DNA of 64,000 bases from Butyrivibrio sp. AE3009 (GCF_000420845.1 NZ_ATVS01000007.1:62001-126000), one strand, 5' to 3'. Positions 25,895 through 33,754 are shown, counted from the stretch's first letter. Notes: a model not told the origin generated them from the letters alone. A program made the numbers and translations.

Positions 25895-25967
25895 ATTTAT
25901 TTCATTCCCGAAGGGAATTTCATGCCGCAAAGCGGATTTTCACTCGCCGAAGGGTATTTCATTCTCA
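25895..25967. repeat. Mini-hairpin array with TTTCA spacers
   Basis: Three short palindromic units, ATTCCCGAAGGGAAT, GCCGCAAAGCGG and CGCCGAAGGGTA, are separated by TTTCA-type spacers with a period near 20 bp. Arrays of this style are familiar in intergenic DNA of gut Firmicutes. The role is unknown. Confidence 0.6.
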
Positions 25968-26006
25968 AGTATATTGTATCCAAAAGTATCATGAAACCGT
26001 ACAATT

Positions 26007-26131
26007 CTTAAGAATTCTTAAGATTGTGACCGGTATGTGAACAGCGCATGAGATGCCGGATGCTGGACGTTTCTTTGGTGCTGTTTTATTCCTGATAACG
26101 CAATACCGCAAAATACTTAAGATTCCTTAAG
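26007..26131. repeat. Two pairs of CTTAAG half-sites, 10-bp period
   Basis: CTTAAG at 26007 and 26017, then at 26116 and 26126, within TTCTTAAGAA-like contexts. Further copies lie at 24497, 24518, 24645 and 26359. The 10-bp period resembles OmpR/PhoB-family direct repeats, but no regulator is known. Confidence 0.45.
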
Positions 26132-26452
26132 AATTGTTTACAAACCCGCATAAATACTGTATTGTATAGATGTTGGATGTGAAAAAACTAATTACGTAAT
26201 CTGCTCCATCGTGAGTAACTTATTATGTTGACGGCGTGTCCAATTCGCTACATAACATTTCGGCATGATAAGTATCTTCCAAACATAAGACCATAGGGAT
26301 TGTCAGTACCCACCACAACGCACGAGCCATGACTGATATTTGGCTGATTATGTGCTTTCTTAAGGCTACCATTTTTCTAGGGGCGTCTTCAAACCTATGG
26401 GCTGAGTGTTTTGTCTCGAAAAAAATGAAAGCATACAACAGAAAGGAAAAGC

Positions 26453-27520
26453 ATGCAAAGTAATAACTTATCACAATTCTTCCCTATGATCAGGACCAGA
26501 GTACAGATCCTTGCAGAGATCAACAGCACTCCCGCACTCAGAAGTATATTTGAGAAATGGTCCTCGCAGCAGCAGGAACGCTTTCTTGATATATGCTGTG
26601 GAACCAGAGGTTGTAAACTTCTATATGATAGTTATTTCAAAGAAATCCTAAATCCTGATACTACACCGGAAAGACTTTCAGACCTTCTTAGCATTATCCT
26701 AAAGAGGAAAGTTACAGTAAAATGCCCGCTTCCCAACGACAATTCCCGCATCGGTGATGAACTGTCCCTTGTGATAACTGATATCGTTGTGGAACTGGAG
26801 GACGGCTCGATTGCAAATATCGAGATTCAAAAGATCGGTCTTACCTTTACCGGAGAAAGGTCATCCTGCTATAGTGCGGACCTGCTTCTTAGACAATACA
26901 AGCGAGTCCGTGATGAACGAAAGAAAAAGTTCAGTTACAAGGATATTTGTCCTGTATATACAATTGTCTTTATGGAAAGCAGCCCATCTGAATTCAAAGA
27001 GTATAGGAATGCTTTCATTCATACCTTCAGATCTGTGTCAGATTCCGGGTTAAAGCTTAACATGCTTCAAAATATAGTTTTTATTCCCGTTGATAATTAT
27101 CTCGATAAACTTCATAATAGAGGTAGTATAGATGGAGAATTTGAAGCATGGCTAACATTCCTTGGATGTGATGAACCGGAGTATATTATCAAACTTATCA
27201 AGGAATATCCATATTTCGAGCCTCTATATCGTGACCTGTACAACATGTGTTTAAATGTGGAGAAGGTGATGGGAATGTTTTCTGAAGAGCTTAGGATTAT
27301 GGATCGAAATACGGCGAAGTATATGATTGATGAGCTACAGGATGAACTTAATGATACAAAGGCGGCTTTGAATACTGCAAATGCAACCATTGCTGAGCAG
27401 GACGCCACTATCGCAGATAAAGATGCAAAGATAGCAGATAAAGATGCAAAGTTAGCAGATAAAGATGCAACGATAGCGAAGCTCATGGCGGAGAATGAAG
27501 CTTTGAAGAAAATGAAATAA
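26453..27520 (+). CDS. PD-(D/E)XK nuclease family putative transposase (Rpn/PDDEXK_2)
   Basis: A 355-residue protein. The N-terminal two thirds match the PD-(D/E)XK transposase-like family: FLDICCGTRGCK early, then SLVITDIVVELEDGSIANIEIQ with the catalytic-type Asp and E-x-Q-K, then YSADLLLRQYKR and YTIVFMESSP. The C-terminus is a coiled coil built from IADKDAK-like heptads encoded by 21-bp tandem repeats (about 27410-27480). Such proteins are annotated as recombination-promoting nucleases; the reaction has not been shown here. The start ATG is preceded by AAAGGAAAAGC. Directly after its stop lies copy 2 of the REP-like repeat. Confidence 0.82.
   Translation: MQSNNLSQFFPMIRTRVQILAEINSTPALRSIFEKWSSQQQERFLDICCGTRGCKLLYDSYFKEILNPDTTPERLSDLLSIILKRKVTVKCPLPNDNSRIGDELSLVITDIVVELEDGSIANIEIQKIGLTFTGERSSCYSADLLLRQYKRVRDERKKKFSYKDICPVYTIVFMESSPSEFKEYRNAFIHTFRSVSDSGLKLNMLQNIVFIPVDNYLDKLHNRGSIDGEFEAWLTFLGCDEPEYIIKLIKEYPYFEPLYRDLYNMCLNVEKVMGMFSEELRIMDRNTAKYMIDELQDELNDTKAALNTANATIAEQDATIADKDAKIADKDAKLADKDATIAKLMAENEALKKMK
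27410..27480 (+). repeat. 21-bp tandem repeat inside the Rpn gene
   Basis: About 3.4 copies of a unit like ATAGCAGATAAAGATGCAAAG, encoding IADKDAK heptads of the coiled-coil tail. Copy number may vary between strains. Confidence 0.85.
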
Positions 27521-27538
27521 TGGTTGAGACAGAGCCTT

Positions 27539-27612
27539 GGTGCCAGGCACTTTGATAGCGATAGCGGAGGATGTGGGATTCCCGGGGGAGCGATGTTTAC
27601 TTGGGGACTGTA
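27539..27612 (+). repeat. Dispersed REP-like repeat, copy 2
   Basis: Starts GGTGCCAGGCAC and ends TTGGGGACTGT; matches 24396-24471. It begins 18 bp after the stop codon of the Rpn gene. Confidence 0.75.
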
Positions 27613-27718
27613 CCGAATCACCTAAATGTGAGAAAAAGTGTATCATTTATCATTAAAAAGTTATATCATTGTAATAGAAACAGTATGACAAAGGCAATAA
27701 AACATAGGAGAATGCACC

Positions 27719-27853
27719 ATGAAACTTATTTTTAAGATAATCGTAGTCCTATTAAACAGCTTGTTTGCATTTTTTGGAATGCTCTGCCTACTGGAGATGA
27801 TTGAAAGGGAGATTACGCCTCAGGACTCATTGGTTGGTCCCGAGGATTTCTAA
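27719..27853 (+). CDS. 44-residue single-pass membrane peptide
   Basis: A very short gene: MKLIFKIIVVLLNSLFAFFG begins a hydrophobic helix (about 4-26), and a short polar tail ends in GPEDF. AGGAG sits at 27706-27710, 8 nt before the ATG, which is the best reason to believe it is translated. A neighbouring ATG at 27712 closes after seven codons. No homology is recognised. It lies within the accessory patch, between REP-like repeat copy 2 and the duplicated terminator hairpin, which would serve as its terminator. Small hydrophobic peptides can be toxins or membrane-protein partners, but nothing here decides that. Confidence 0.5.
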   Translation: MKLIFKIIVVLLNSLFAFFGMLCLLEMIEREITPQDSLVGPEDF

Positions 27854-27885
27854 GGCTTATAGGTAAATTGCAAATGTATTATGTG

Positions 27886-27936
27886 CGGCAGCTCAGAAAT
27901 GGGCTGCCGTTTTATTTCACCGTTATAGCTCCCACA
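27886..27936 (+). repeat. Duplicated terminator-like hairpin, copy 2
   Basis: CGGCAG (27886-27891) pairs with CTGCCG (27904-27909), then four T. The match with 25732-25781 runs to CCCACAG at about 27936, exactly where the EAL fragment begins. Confidence 0.7.
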
Positions 27937-28118
27937 GCCTGGCCCACATGTTCACAGACCTGAACTACTCCGTTCTCTACGAAGGCATCGAGAATGAAGA
28001 CGATGAGAACAGATGTAACAATATGTACGCCAGATACCTCCAGGGCTACAAGTATTCCAAGCCAATACCTATCGAGCGCCTTACAGAGTTCTTTGATAAG
28101 AGGCAAAAAGAAGCTTAA
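27937..28118 (+). pseudogene. C-terminal fragment of an EAL-domain protein
   Basis: An open frame of about 60 codons ends in TAA at 28116. It reads LAHMFTDLNYSVLYEGIENE and ARYLQGYKYSKPIPIERL, which correspond to the (V/I)xxEGVE and QGYxxxxP blocks that close an EAL phosphodiesterase domain. The rest of the domain is absent. No start with a ribosome site is present. The break coincides with the end of repeat copy 2, so the repeat or an associated event probably removed the 5' part. Not expected to be functional. Confidence 0.7.
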
Positions 28119-28210
28119 CGGCTACCTGTGAAACTACTGTGATAAAACTGTGATAATTCTCCTGATATCATTTTCTTATAAACAATAAGTTTGAGAGGGA
28201 GAATATAGAA

Positions 28211-28435
28211 ATGGGAATGATCACTAAAATCTTATCATTGGGATTCACGGTTATAGTATTACTTGTAGGAAGCATGACACATTCAGACGAGAAGGCCTCT
28301 GAGGCAGCACATGAGATAGAGACACAGGCCATGGAGATCGCCTGCCACCACTGCCACAGAAACATCACAGCGGATATCAGCAAGGACAGCGCTGTATGCA
28401 CCTACTGTCATGAAGTTAACGAGTTCGACGGCTGA
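28211..28435 (+). CDS. Small membrane-anchored zinc-ribbon protein
   Basis: A 74-residue protein. A hydrophobic N-terminus (about 4-22, ILSLGFTVIVLLVG) acts as an anchor or signal peptide. A short helical stretch follows, then CHHCHRN and CTYCHE, two Cys pairs with adjacent His that suggest a zinc ribbon. GAGGGAG precedes the ATG by 9 nt. No family is recognised. The gene is intact despite lying next to the EAL remnant. With the cysteines outside or inside the membrane undetermined, its role cannot be stated. Confidence 0.65.
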   Translation: MGMITKILSLGFTVIVLLVGSMTHSDEKASEAAHEIETQAMEIACHHCHRNITADISKDSAVCTYCHEVNEFDG

Positions 28436-28492
28436 TATAAACCCCGAACCACGAATAAATACTGAATAAACGAAATAACAATAATGGAAAAA

Positions 28493-28571
28493 TTGTCCTC
28501 CATGTCGTAGAATACCTAAGTGTGGGCTTATAGCCTACACTGGGAGAGAGAAATACTGACATGGAGGACAA
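28493..28571 (+). promoter_or_regulatory. Nested inverted-repeat leader of the BspA-like gene
   Basis: A perfect 14-bp inverted repeat, TTGTCCTCCATGTC (28493-28506) / GACATGGAGGACAA (28558-28571), encloses a 10-bp hairpin (28519-28528 / 28532-28541, one G-U). The right outer arm contains the GGAGG ribosome site and an upstream ATG. Folding would hide both, so translational control is plausible. Confidence 0.6.
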
Positions 28572-28584
28572 AATTATAGTATGA
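28561..28584 (+). CDS. Seven-codon upstream ORF overlapping the BspA-like start
   Basis: ATG at 28561 encodes MEDKIIV and its TGA overlaps the next ATG (ATGA, 28581-28584). Its start lies inside the leader stem. GGGAG at 28542-28546 is a distant ribosome site. Translation is unproven; it could couple or gate the downstream gene. Confidence 0.3.
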   Translation: MEDKIIV

Positions 28585-31500
28585 AAAAAGGTTTTATCCG
28601 TAGAACCCTTGGCCTGTTCCTTGCTGCGTCCATTGTGATTGCACAGGTTCCGCAAGCAGCAGAGGCTTATGAGGGTGCAACGCAGTATGGGGAAGAACTC
28701 TCTGTTGAGGATTCATCTGAGGTTATGATCTCAGAGGATTTTGCATCGGATGAGAGTTCAGAAGAGGCGTCAGATTATGAGGATTCTGATGCAACAAAGA
28801 ATGAAACAGAAATCGAAACAGAAATTGAAGCAGAAGTCGTAGAAGACGATACAGATTCCTATGAAGAGCTTGTTTCAGAGGATGATCTCGTATCTGAAGA
28901 AGCTGATGATGTTGCTGATGCAAAGCTCATGGCAACAAGCGGCGAATTAGGAAGTAACATCAAATGGAGCCTTGATGCTTCAGGAACCCTGACCCTCACC
29001 GGAAGCGGCGTTATGGAGGACATGCTTCCAACTACCCGTCCCTGGGAAGATTATCTGAAGAGTATCAAGAAGGTTGTGGTAAAGGACAGCATTACAACTA
29101 TCGGCAAATATGCTTTCTGGGAATGCTCTAATCTGAAGGAGGTTTCTCTGGAGAGTAACATCACTTCCATCGGCGAGGAAGCCTTTTATGCGACCGCGGT
29201 TGAGAGCATTAACTTTCCCTCATCCTTAAGAGAGATTGGCAGCAATGCCTTTGAATATGCTCATCTTACAAGTGTTACACTGCCTGCATCGGTTACCGAA
29301 GTCGGCAATTGGGCTTTTGCCAATAATACAAGGCTTACTAAAGTTGTGGTAGAGACCAAGAAGATGACAGTCTCAGGAATGTATGCGTTCCAGGAGTGCC
29401 CGATTAACAGTGTGACTCTGCCCAAGGATATGACAGTAATTCCCGAATATCTTCTTCATGATGCCAAGTTCGGCGATATCAAGATCACTATTCCCAAAAC
29501 CGTTAAGACCATCGGAAGAAGTGCCTTCAGTGCATCTTCCAAATCTTCCGGAACCATGGAGGTTGTATTTGAGGATGGCTCACAGCTCTCTACCATCGGG
29601 GATTCAGCATTCAGCCAGGCACGTCTTTTCAAGATCACCCTTCCTGAGAGCCTTAAGGAAATCGACGATCAGGCTTTTCATTCCACCAGAATATCTGAGA
29701 TCGTAATTCCATCCAAGGTCAACAATATCGGTTCCTGGGCCTTTTCTGATAACAAGTTCCTGGCCAAGGTGACACTTAATTCAAATACCCTGACTGATTG
29801 TGAGATATTTGCTTTTGATGGCTGCGGCATAAGTCAGGTAGTCTTCGGAGATAATGTCACAGCTATTCCTGACTATCTTTTTTACAGTGCGGATTTCTCA
29901 GGATGTACAGTAACTATCCCTAAGAGGATCAAGACTATTGGTAAAGGCGCCTTTTATTCCGATGGCAAGGGAAGTATTGATGCACTTAAGTTTGAGGCCG
30001 GAAGCGAGTGTAAGAGTATCGGCAGTGAGGCTTTTGCCAACTGCAGGCTCTACGAGCTTCGCCTTCCTGACAAGCTCAAGGAGATAGGATATCAGACTTT
30101 CAGGGGAACATATATCGAGGATCTCGTGATTCCTTCGGGAGTTACCAAGATAGACGCCTGGGCATTTGGCGACTGTCCACTTCTTTCCAAGGTTACAATA
30201 CCTGCGTCGGTAAAGGAAATCGGCTATCAGGCCTTCACCACCACAGGGTCCAAGGATATCATGGTCATTGTACCCAAGGGATGCTATGCCTATGATTGGA
30301 TAAAAAAGAACGCAAATGACAATAATTATATTATCACCGAGAGTTTCCCCATTTCCTATGTCTTAAATGGCGGAACAAACAGCGATAAGAACCCTGTTAA
30401 TTATCTAAAGGGCGAGAGCATCTCACTCTCTGCTCCTACAAGAACCGGCCATACTTTTGACGGTTGGTTCCTTGATTCCAAGTTCACCAAGGCAGCCCCG
30501 TCTGTGGACACAAGTAAGGGCGGCAAGCTCACCTTCTACGCTAAGTGGACAGCTAAGACTTATACGGTTAGTGTTAATGCAAACGGCGGTAAATTAAGCG
30601 GAGCATCAACCTTCCGGGGTACCTATGGCAAGGCTTATCCCAAGTTCACCACCACAGCCTCCAGAAACGGTTACAATTTCGCCGGCTGGTATACACTTCC
30701 CGAGGGCGGCAGCAAGATTAAGCCCGGAAGCACTGTATTTAAGCCTGAGAATCCTGACAGCGCCAAGATCTATGCTCATTGGACACCTGTTAAGTACAAG
30801 ATCACCTACAGACTTGAGGGCGGCACTCAGAAGAAGGCTCCTGCGACCTACACAGCAGACAAGGACTGCGTTCTCGCAGTTCCCACCAAGACCGGCTACA
30901 CCTTCGCAGGCTGGAAGGTAGAGCAGTCAGCAGGTAAAATGGCACTCTCCGGCGGCATCATCAAGGCAGGCAGCGGCAATTACGGCAACGTAACCCTGAC
31001 AGCCACCTGGAACGAGAACGTATATGACCTCATCGTGCACAAGAACAATTCTTCAGACAGCAAGGATATCACCAACACCCGCAGGGTCAGATATACAGAA
31101 GAATTTGAGATGTACTCCATGGCAGGCTCCTTTGAGGGCTATCACCCCGAAAACGGCGGGAAATTTACCAGCTTCGTAGTATCAGTCAATTCCAGAGCTG
31201 ACGGCAAAGGCAAGAAGTACTCCATGGCAAGTAATTACTCCGGGCTGTCAACCGGAAGTGATCCAAACGGCAAGGAAATAGCGCAGGTTCATCTGTACGC
31301 TCAGTGGGGCAAAGCAATCTTTTACCGCATCGGCTATGCGCTTGACGGCGGAACCCTTAAGACTCCTGTAAATGCCTATGATGGCAGCACAGATGTCAAG
31401 ATCCCCAATCCCACCAAGACCGGCTATAAATTCACCGGCTGGGATGCGAAGTACATTAACAGCCAGATGAAGCTTTCCACCAAGGGAAATGTCACAACCA

Positions 31501-31868
31501 TCAAAAAAGGAAGTGCCGGTGACATATACTTCGTCGCTAAGTTCACACCAATCACCTACAATGTGAAGCTTAGCACCAACGGCGGTGTATACCTTGACAA
31601 AAACAACAAGAAACAGACCACCATGCTCTTTGCATCCGGGGTTGCCTACGGCGAAGATGTTACAAAGAAAGCAGATTTCTCCGATTTCTGCAGCAAGAGG
31701 CTCTCAAGAAAGGGCTATACCTTTGCAGGCTTTGCCACCGACAAGGCAGGTAAGAACCTGGTGATTAACGCAAGCGGAAGGCCTGTGGGTCAGTACACTT
31801 CCGGCATTAAGAATCTCACCACCAAGGACAAAGCTACAGTAACTCTTTATGCAATCTGGACTAAATAA
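28581..31868 (+). CDS. BspA-like leucine-rich repeat surface protein with InlB-type repeats
   Basis: A 1095-residue secreted protein. It has a signal peptide (1 to about 29, ending QAAEA) and an acidic low-complexity segment (30-110). LRR_5/BspA-type repeats follow (about 130-570), with units such as ITTIGKYAFWECSNLKEVSL and VTSVTLPASVTEVG-like strands. Four to five Listeria-Bacteroides (InlB B-type) repeats run from about 590 to the end, each with GYTFAGW- or GHTFDGW-like cores. Such proteins bind host or plant surface ligands or other cells. No LPXTG motif or membrane anchor is seen, so attachment would have to be through the repeats. The upstream nested leader suggests regulated translation. 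Confidence 0.88.
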   Translation: MKKGFIRRTLGLFLAASIVIAQVPQAAEAYEGATQYGEELSVEDSSEVMISEDFASDESSEEASDYEDSDATKNETEIETEIEAEVVEDDTDSYEELVSEDDLVSEEADDVADAKLMATSGELGSNIKWSLDASGTLTLTGSGVMEDMLPTTRPWEDYLKSIKKVVVKDSITTIGKYAFWECSNLKEVSLESNITSIGEEAFYATAVESINFPSSLREIGSNAFEYAHLTSVTLPASVTEVGNWAFANNTRLTKVVVETKKMTVSGMYAFQECPINSVTLPKDMTVIPEYLLHDAKFGDIKITIPKTVKTIGRSAFSASSKSSGTMEVVFEDGSQLSTIGDSAFSQARLFKITLPESLKEIDDQAFHSTRISEIVIPSKVNNIGSWAFSDNKFLAKVTLNSNTLTDCEIFAFDGCGISQVVFGDNVTAIPDYLFYSADFSGCTVTIPKRIKTIGKGAFYSDGKGSIDALKFEAGSECKSIGSEAFANCRLYELRLPDKLKEIGYQTFRGTYIEDLVIPSGVTKIDAWAFGDCPLLSKVTIPASVKEIGYQAFTTTGSKDIMVIVPKGCYAYDWIKKNANDNNYIITESFPISYVLNGGTNSDKNPVNYLKGESISLSAPTRTGHTFDGWFLDSKFTKAAPSVDTSKGGKLTFYAKWTAKTYTVSVNANGGKLSGASTFRGTYGKAYPKFTTTASRNGYNFAGWYTLPEGGSKIKPGSTVFKPENPDSAKIYAHWTPVKYKITYRLEGGTQKKAPATYTADKDCVLAVPTKTGYTFAGWKVEQSAGKMALSGGIIKAGSGNYGNVTLTATWNENVYDLIVHKNNSSDSKDITNTRRVRYTEEFEMYSMAGSFEGYHPENGGKFTSFVVSVNSRADGKGKKYSMASNYSGLSTGSDPNGKEIAQVHLYAQWGKAIFYRIGYALDGGTLKTPVNAYDGSTDVKIPNPTKTGYKFTGWDAKYINSQMKLSTKGNVTTIKKGSAGDIYFVAKFTPITYNVKLSTNGGVYLDKNNKKQTTMLFASGVAYGEDVTKKADFSDFCSKRLSRKGYTFAGFATDKAGKNLVINASGRPVGQYTSGIKNLTTKDKATVTLYAIWTK

Positions 31869-31897
31869 AGACCTGTAATCGGCAGAATAGATAATTT

Positions 31898-31964
31898 AAA
31901 CGCTTCTTCTTATCGGATAGAATGAAATCGATTCTATGGACAAACGGTAAGGAGAAGCGTTTTT
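31898..31964 (+). terminator. Long stem overlapping the next gene's ribosome site
   Basis: An 18-bp stem (31898-31915 / 31945-31962, two G-U pairs) ends in TTTTT and encloses a perfect 7-bp hairpin ATAGAAT (31917-31923) / ATTCTAT (31931-31937). It could terminate the LRR gene. It also contains AAGGAG (31949-31954), the ribosome site for ATG 31965. Confidence 0.6.
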
Positions 31965-32981
31965 ATGGTTAAGGAAAAGAAAGAAATGAGTAAGGCCAAA
32001 AAGATCATCATAGCCATTCTACTGATTCTGCTGACAATAGGCCTTGGATTTGCAATATGGGTAGTTGTGGTCCTGGGAATGGTATTTGGATTGTTTGACA
32101 GGCCGACTCTTAACGTATCCTCTTTTAACGGTTGTCCCGATACTGCAAGTGAGAGATATGTAGCTTACGTGGGATATGCGGATGAAAAAGAGCTGATATG
32201 CCTATATGATGTTGATACTGACAGCACCAGGACGATCGCTGTTATAGATCCTGAGGATTATTATCTTGTGTATGATCCGGTGCTTAAGGGTGACACTGTT
32301 GAATACAAAGTAAGAGATGATGATAATGACTTCGTTATCTATACCTATCACATAGGTAGCGAAGAACTGGAAGCTACCGAGCCGGTACATGATCATACCT
32401 ACGGATATGATGTATGGAACAGCCTTACAGCAGAGATTGAGACACCGGAATACGGAATGGTCACCCTTTCTTCCAGTCATCTGGATCCATATTATACATG
32501 TACTGTTAATGGGGAATCTTTTCCGGTAGAAGTTGTTACATCCAAGGTTGACGATGAGGCCTCCATTTATTCAGAGGACTGCACCTACGAAAACGGTATT
32601 ATCTATGCCAAGGTCATGTATCATGAGGATCCCTGGTCCAAAAGAGAAGGGTACTTCGCAGATCACAATCAGGCGGACAGGGCAGCCAGAAAAGAGGCAA
32701 TTGTTGCCATAAACCCTGCAGACCACTCCTCTAAGATAATATACAAATGCAAGACCTACAAAGAGAGAATAATAGGTTACAGGGACGGAGCGGTGTATTA
32801 TTACAAAAACGGTTTTCTCGTAAAATATAACTTGGAAAGCCGTAAGAAAGAAACAATAAGTAGCTTTGTCGTAGGAAGAACGCTGGTTTTTGCCTGGTGT
32901 AAAAACGATCTGGTTCTTCTAAATGTTGATAATTCTTATTACCACACCTATAAGGTTGAAAAGGTAATATATGAGTTCTAA
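31965..32981 (+). CDS. Membrane-anchored protein of unknown function, predicted beta-propeller-like
   Basis: A 338-residue protein not recognised at family level. A single hydrophobic helix (about 14-42, ending GMVFGLFDRP) anchors it, and the remainder should face outside. The outer part is strand-rich with repeated patterns such as ERYVAYVGYADEKELICLYD, FVIYTYHIGSEE and GAVYYYKNGFLVKYN, resembling short propeller blades as in DUF5050-type proteins. The ATG at 31965 has AAGGAG 10 nt upstream, inside a long stem; an alternative ATG at 31989 would give a start after that stem. It follows the LRR protein gene by 96 bp and overlaps the convergent HAD gene by 4 bp. Confidence 0.65.
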   Translation: MVKEKKEMSKAKKIIIAILLILLTIGLGFAIWVVVVLGMVFGLFDRPTLNVSSFNGCPDTASERYVAYVGYADEKELICLYDVDTDSTRTIAVIDPEDYYLVYDPVLKGDTVEYKVRDDDNDFVIYTYHIGSEELEATEPVHDHTYGYDVWNSLTAEIETPEYGMVTLSSSHLDPYYTCTVNGESFPVEVVTSKVDDEASIYSEDCTYENGIIYAKVMYHEDPWSKREGYFADHNQADRAARKEAIVAINPADHSSKIIYKCKTYKERIIGYRDGAVYYYKNGFLVKYNLESRKKETISSFVVGRTLVFAWCKNDLVLLNVDNSYYHTYKVEKVIYEF

Positions 32982-33754
32982 ATAAGGCCAAATTTCTCAA
33001 GGCCTATAAGGATGCCGTCGTCTTCCAGATTGGCAGTTACAAAATCCGCGATCTGAGCGATCTCATCACTGGAGCGGCCCATGGCAACTGCGATACCGGC
33101 TTCCTCCAGCATCTCCTTGTCGTTGATGCTGTCGCCGAAGGCAATGGTGTCCGCTGCATCTACATTAAGAAGTTCGCAGACCTTGCGGATACCGGTTCCC
33201 TTGTTATAGCCCTTGGGAACCATCTCCCAGATAGTGGGAGTGTGAACCATATAGTCATACAGATCGGATAGCTCTTCGCTGCACTGCGCACTGGTTTCAG
33301 GGTTGCAGGTGACGGAGAGCTTGTTTATTTCCCATTTTCCCCATGAGTTTCTGATTCCGCGAAGTCTCTCACCCATTTCCCGCATTACCTTTTCGCCGTA
33401 CATATCTCCGGTGTAGTCGGATTTCTCCATATAGAGATGTTCAGGGCCTTCAAGGATTGGCTTGAAGCCGTATTTGTTCATGGCTTCCATGGTCCGGATT
33501 GCGTCATCCCTGGATATCAGGCGGTTGAAGATGGTCTTACCTTCATATTCGATCATGCATCCGCAGGAGGATACAATGCCGTCCCACCCTATATCAAGGA
33601 GCTCTTTATTAGTGACAAAGGCTCTGGCTCTTCCTGTATTTATGAAGCATTTGTGGCCCTTTGCCCTGGCCCTTCTGATGCCTTCTTTGGCGCTCTCAGG
33701 TATGTAGTTCTTGTAATCCCATAGTGTTCCGTCTATATCGAAAAATATGATCAT
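32978..33754 (-). CDS. HAD-superfamily Cof-type phosphatase
   Basis: A 258-residue hydrolase. Motif I is FFDIDGTLWD, motif II is the Thr in INTGRARAF, and motif IV is AFGDSINDKEML with the metal-binding Asp pair. A cap domain sits between residues about 80 and 185. Cof-type HAD enzymes dephosphorylate sugar phosphates, phosphorylated cofactors or nucleotides; the specific substrate cannot be read here. Length is normal for the family. It is divergent from the MarR gene and overlaps the 3' end of the preceding gene by 4 bp. Confidence 0.9.
   Translation of the reverse strand: MIIFFDIDGTLWDYKNYIPESAKEGIRRARAKGHKCFINTGRARAFVTNKELLDIGWDGIVSSCGCMIEYEGKTIFNRLISRDDAIRTMEAMNKYGFKPILEGPEHLYMEKSDYTGDMYGEKVMREMGERLRGIRNSWGKWEINKLSVTCNPETSAQCSEELSDLYDYMVHTPTIWEMVPKGYNKGTGIRKVCELLNVDAADTIAFGDSINDKEMLEEAGIAVAMGRSSDEIAQIADFVTANLEDDGILIGLEKFGLI

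Larger units (their letters stand above)
25685..26452. other. Non-coding accessory stretch between the Rpn genes
   Basis: No believable gene. It contains the duplicated terminator hairpin (25732-25760), a mini-hairpin array (25895-25967) and paired CTTAAG sites at 26007/26017 and 26116/26126. The remainder is AT-rich. A frame at 25719-25994 merely translates these repeats. Confidence 0.65.

Noticed and set aside
25895..25967. Possible CRISPR array
   Set aside because: Units are palindromes of differing sequence with 5-bp spacers and no cas genes; the layout is the reverse of a CRISPR array.
25719..25994. 91-codon open frame after the first Rpn gene
   Set aside because: It translates the terminator hairpin and mini-hairpin array (phrases like FPKGIS repeat), has no ribosome site and no protein-like composition.
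26223..26474. 83-codon minus-strand frame before the second Rpn gene
   Set aside because: It starts inside the Rpn gene, has no ribosome site and covers the likely promoter region.
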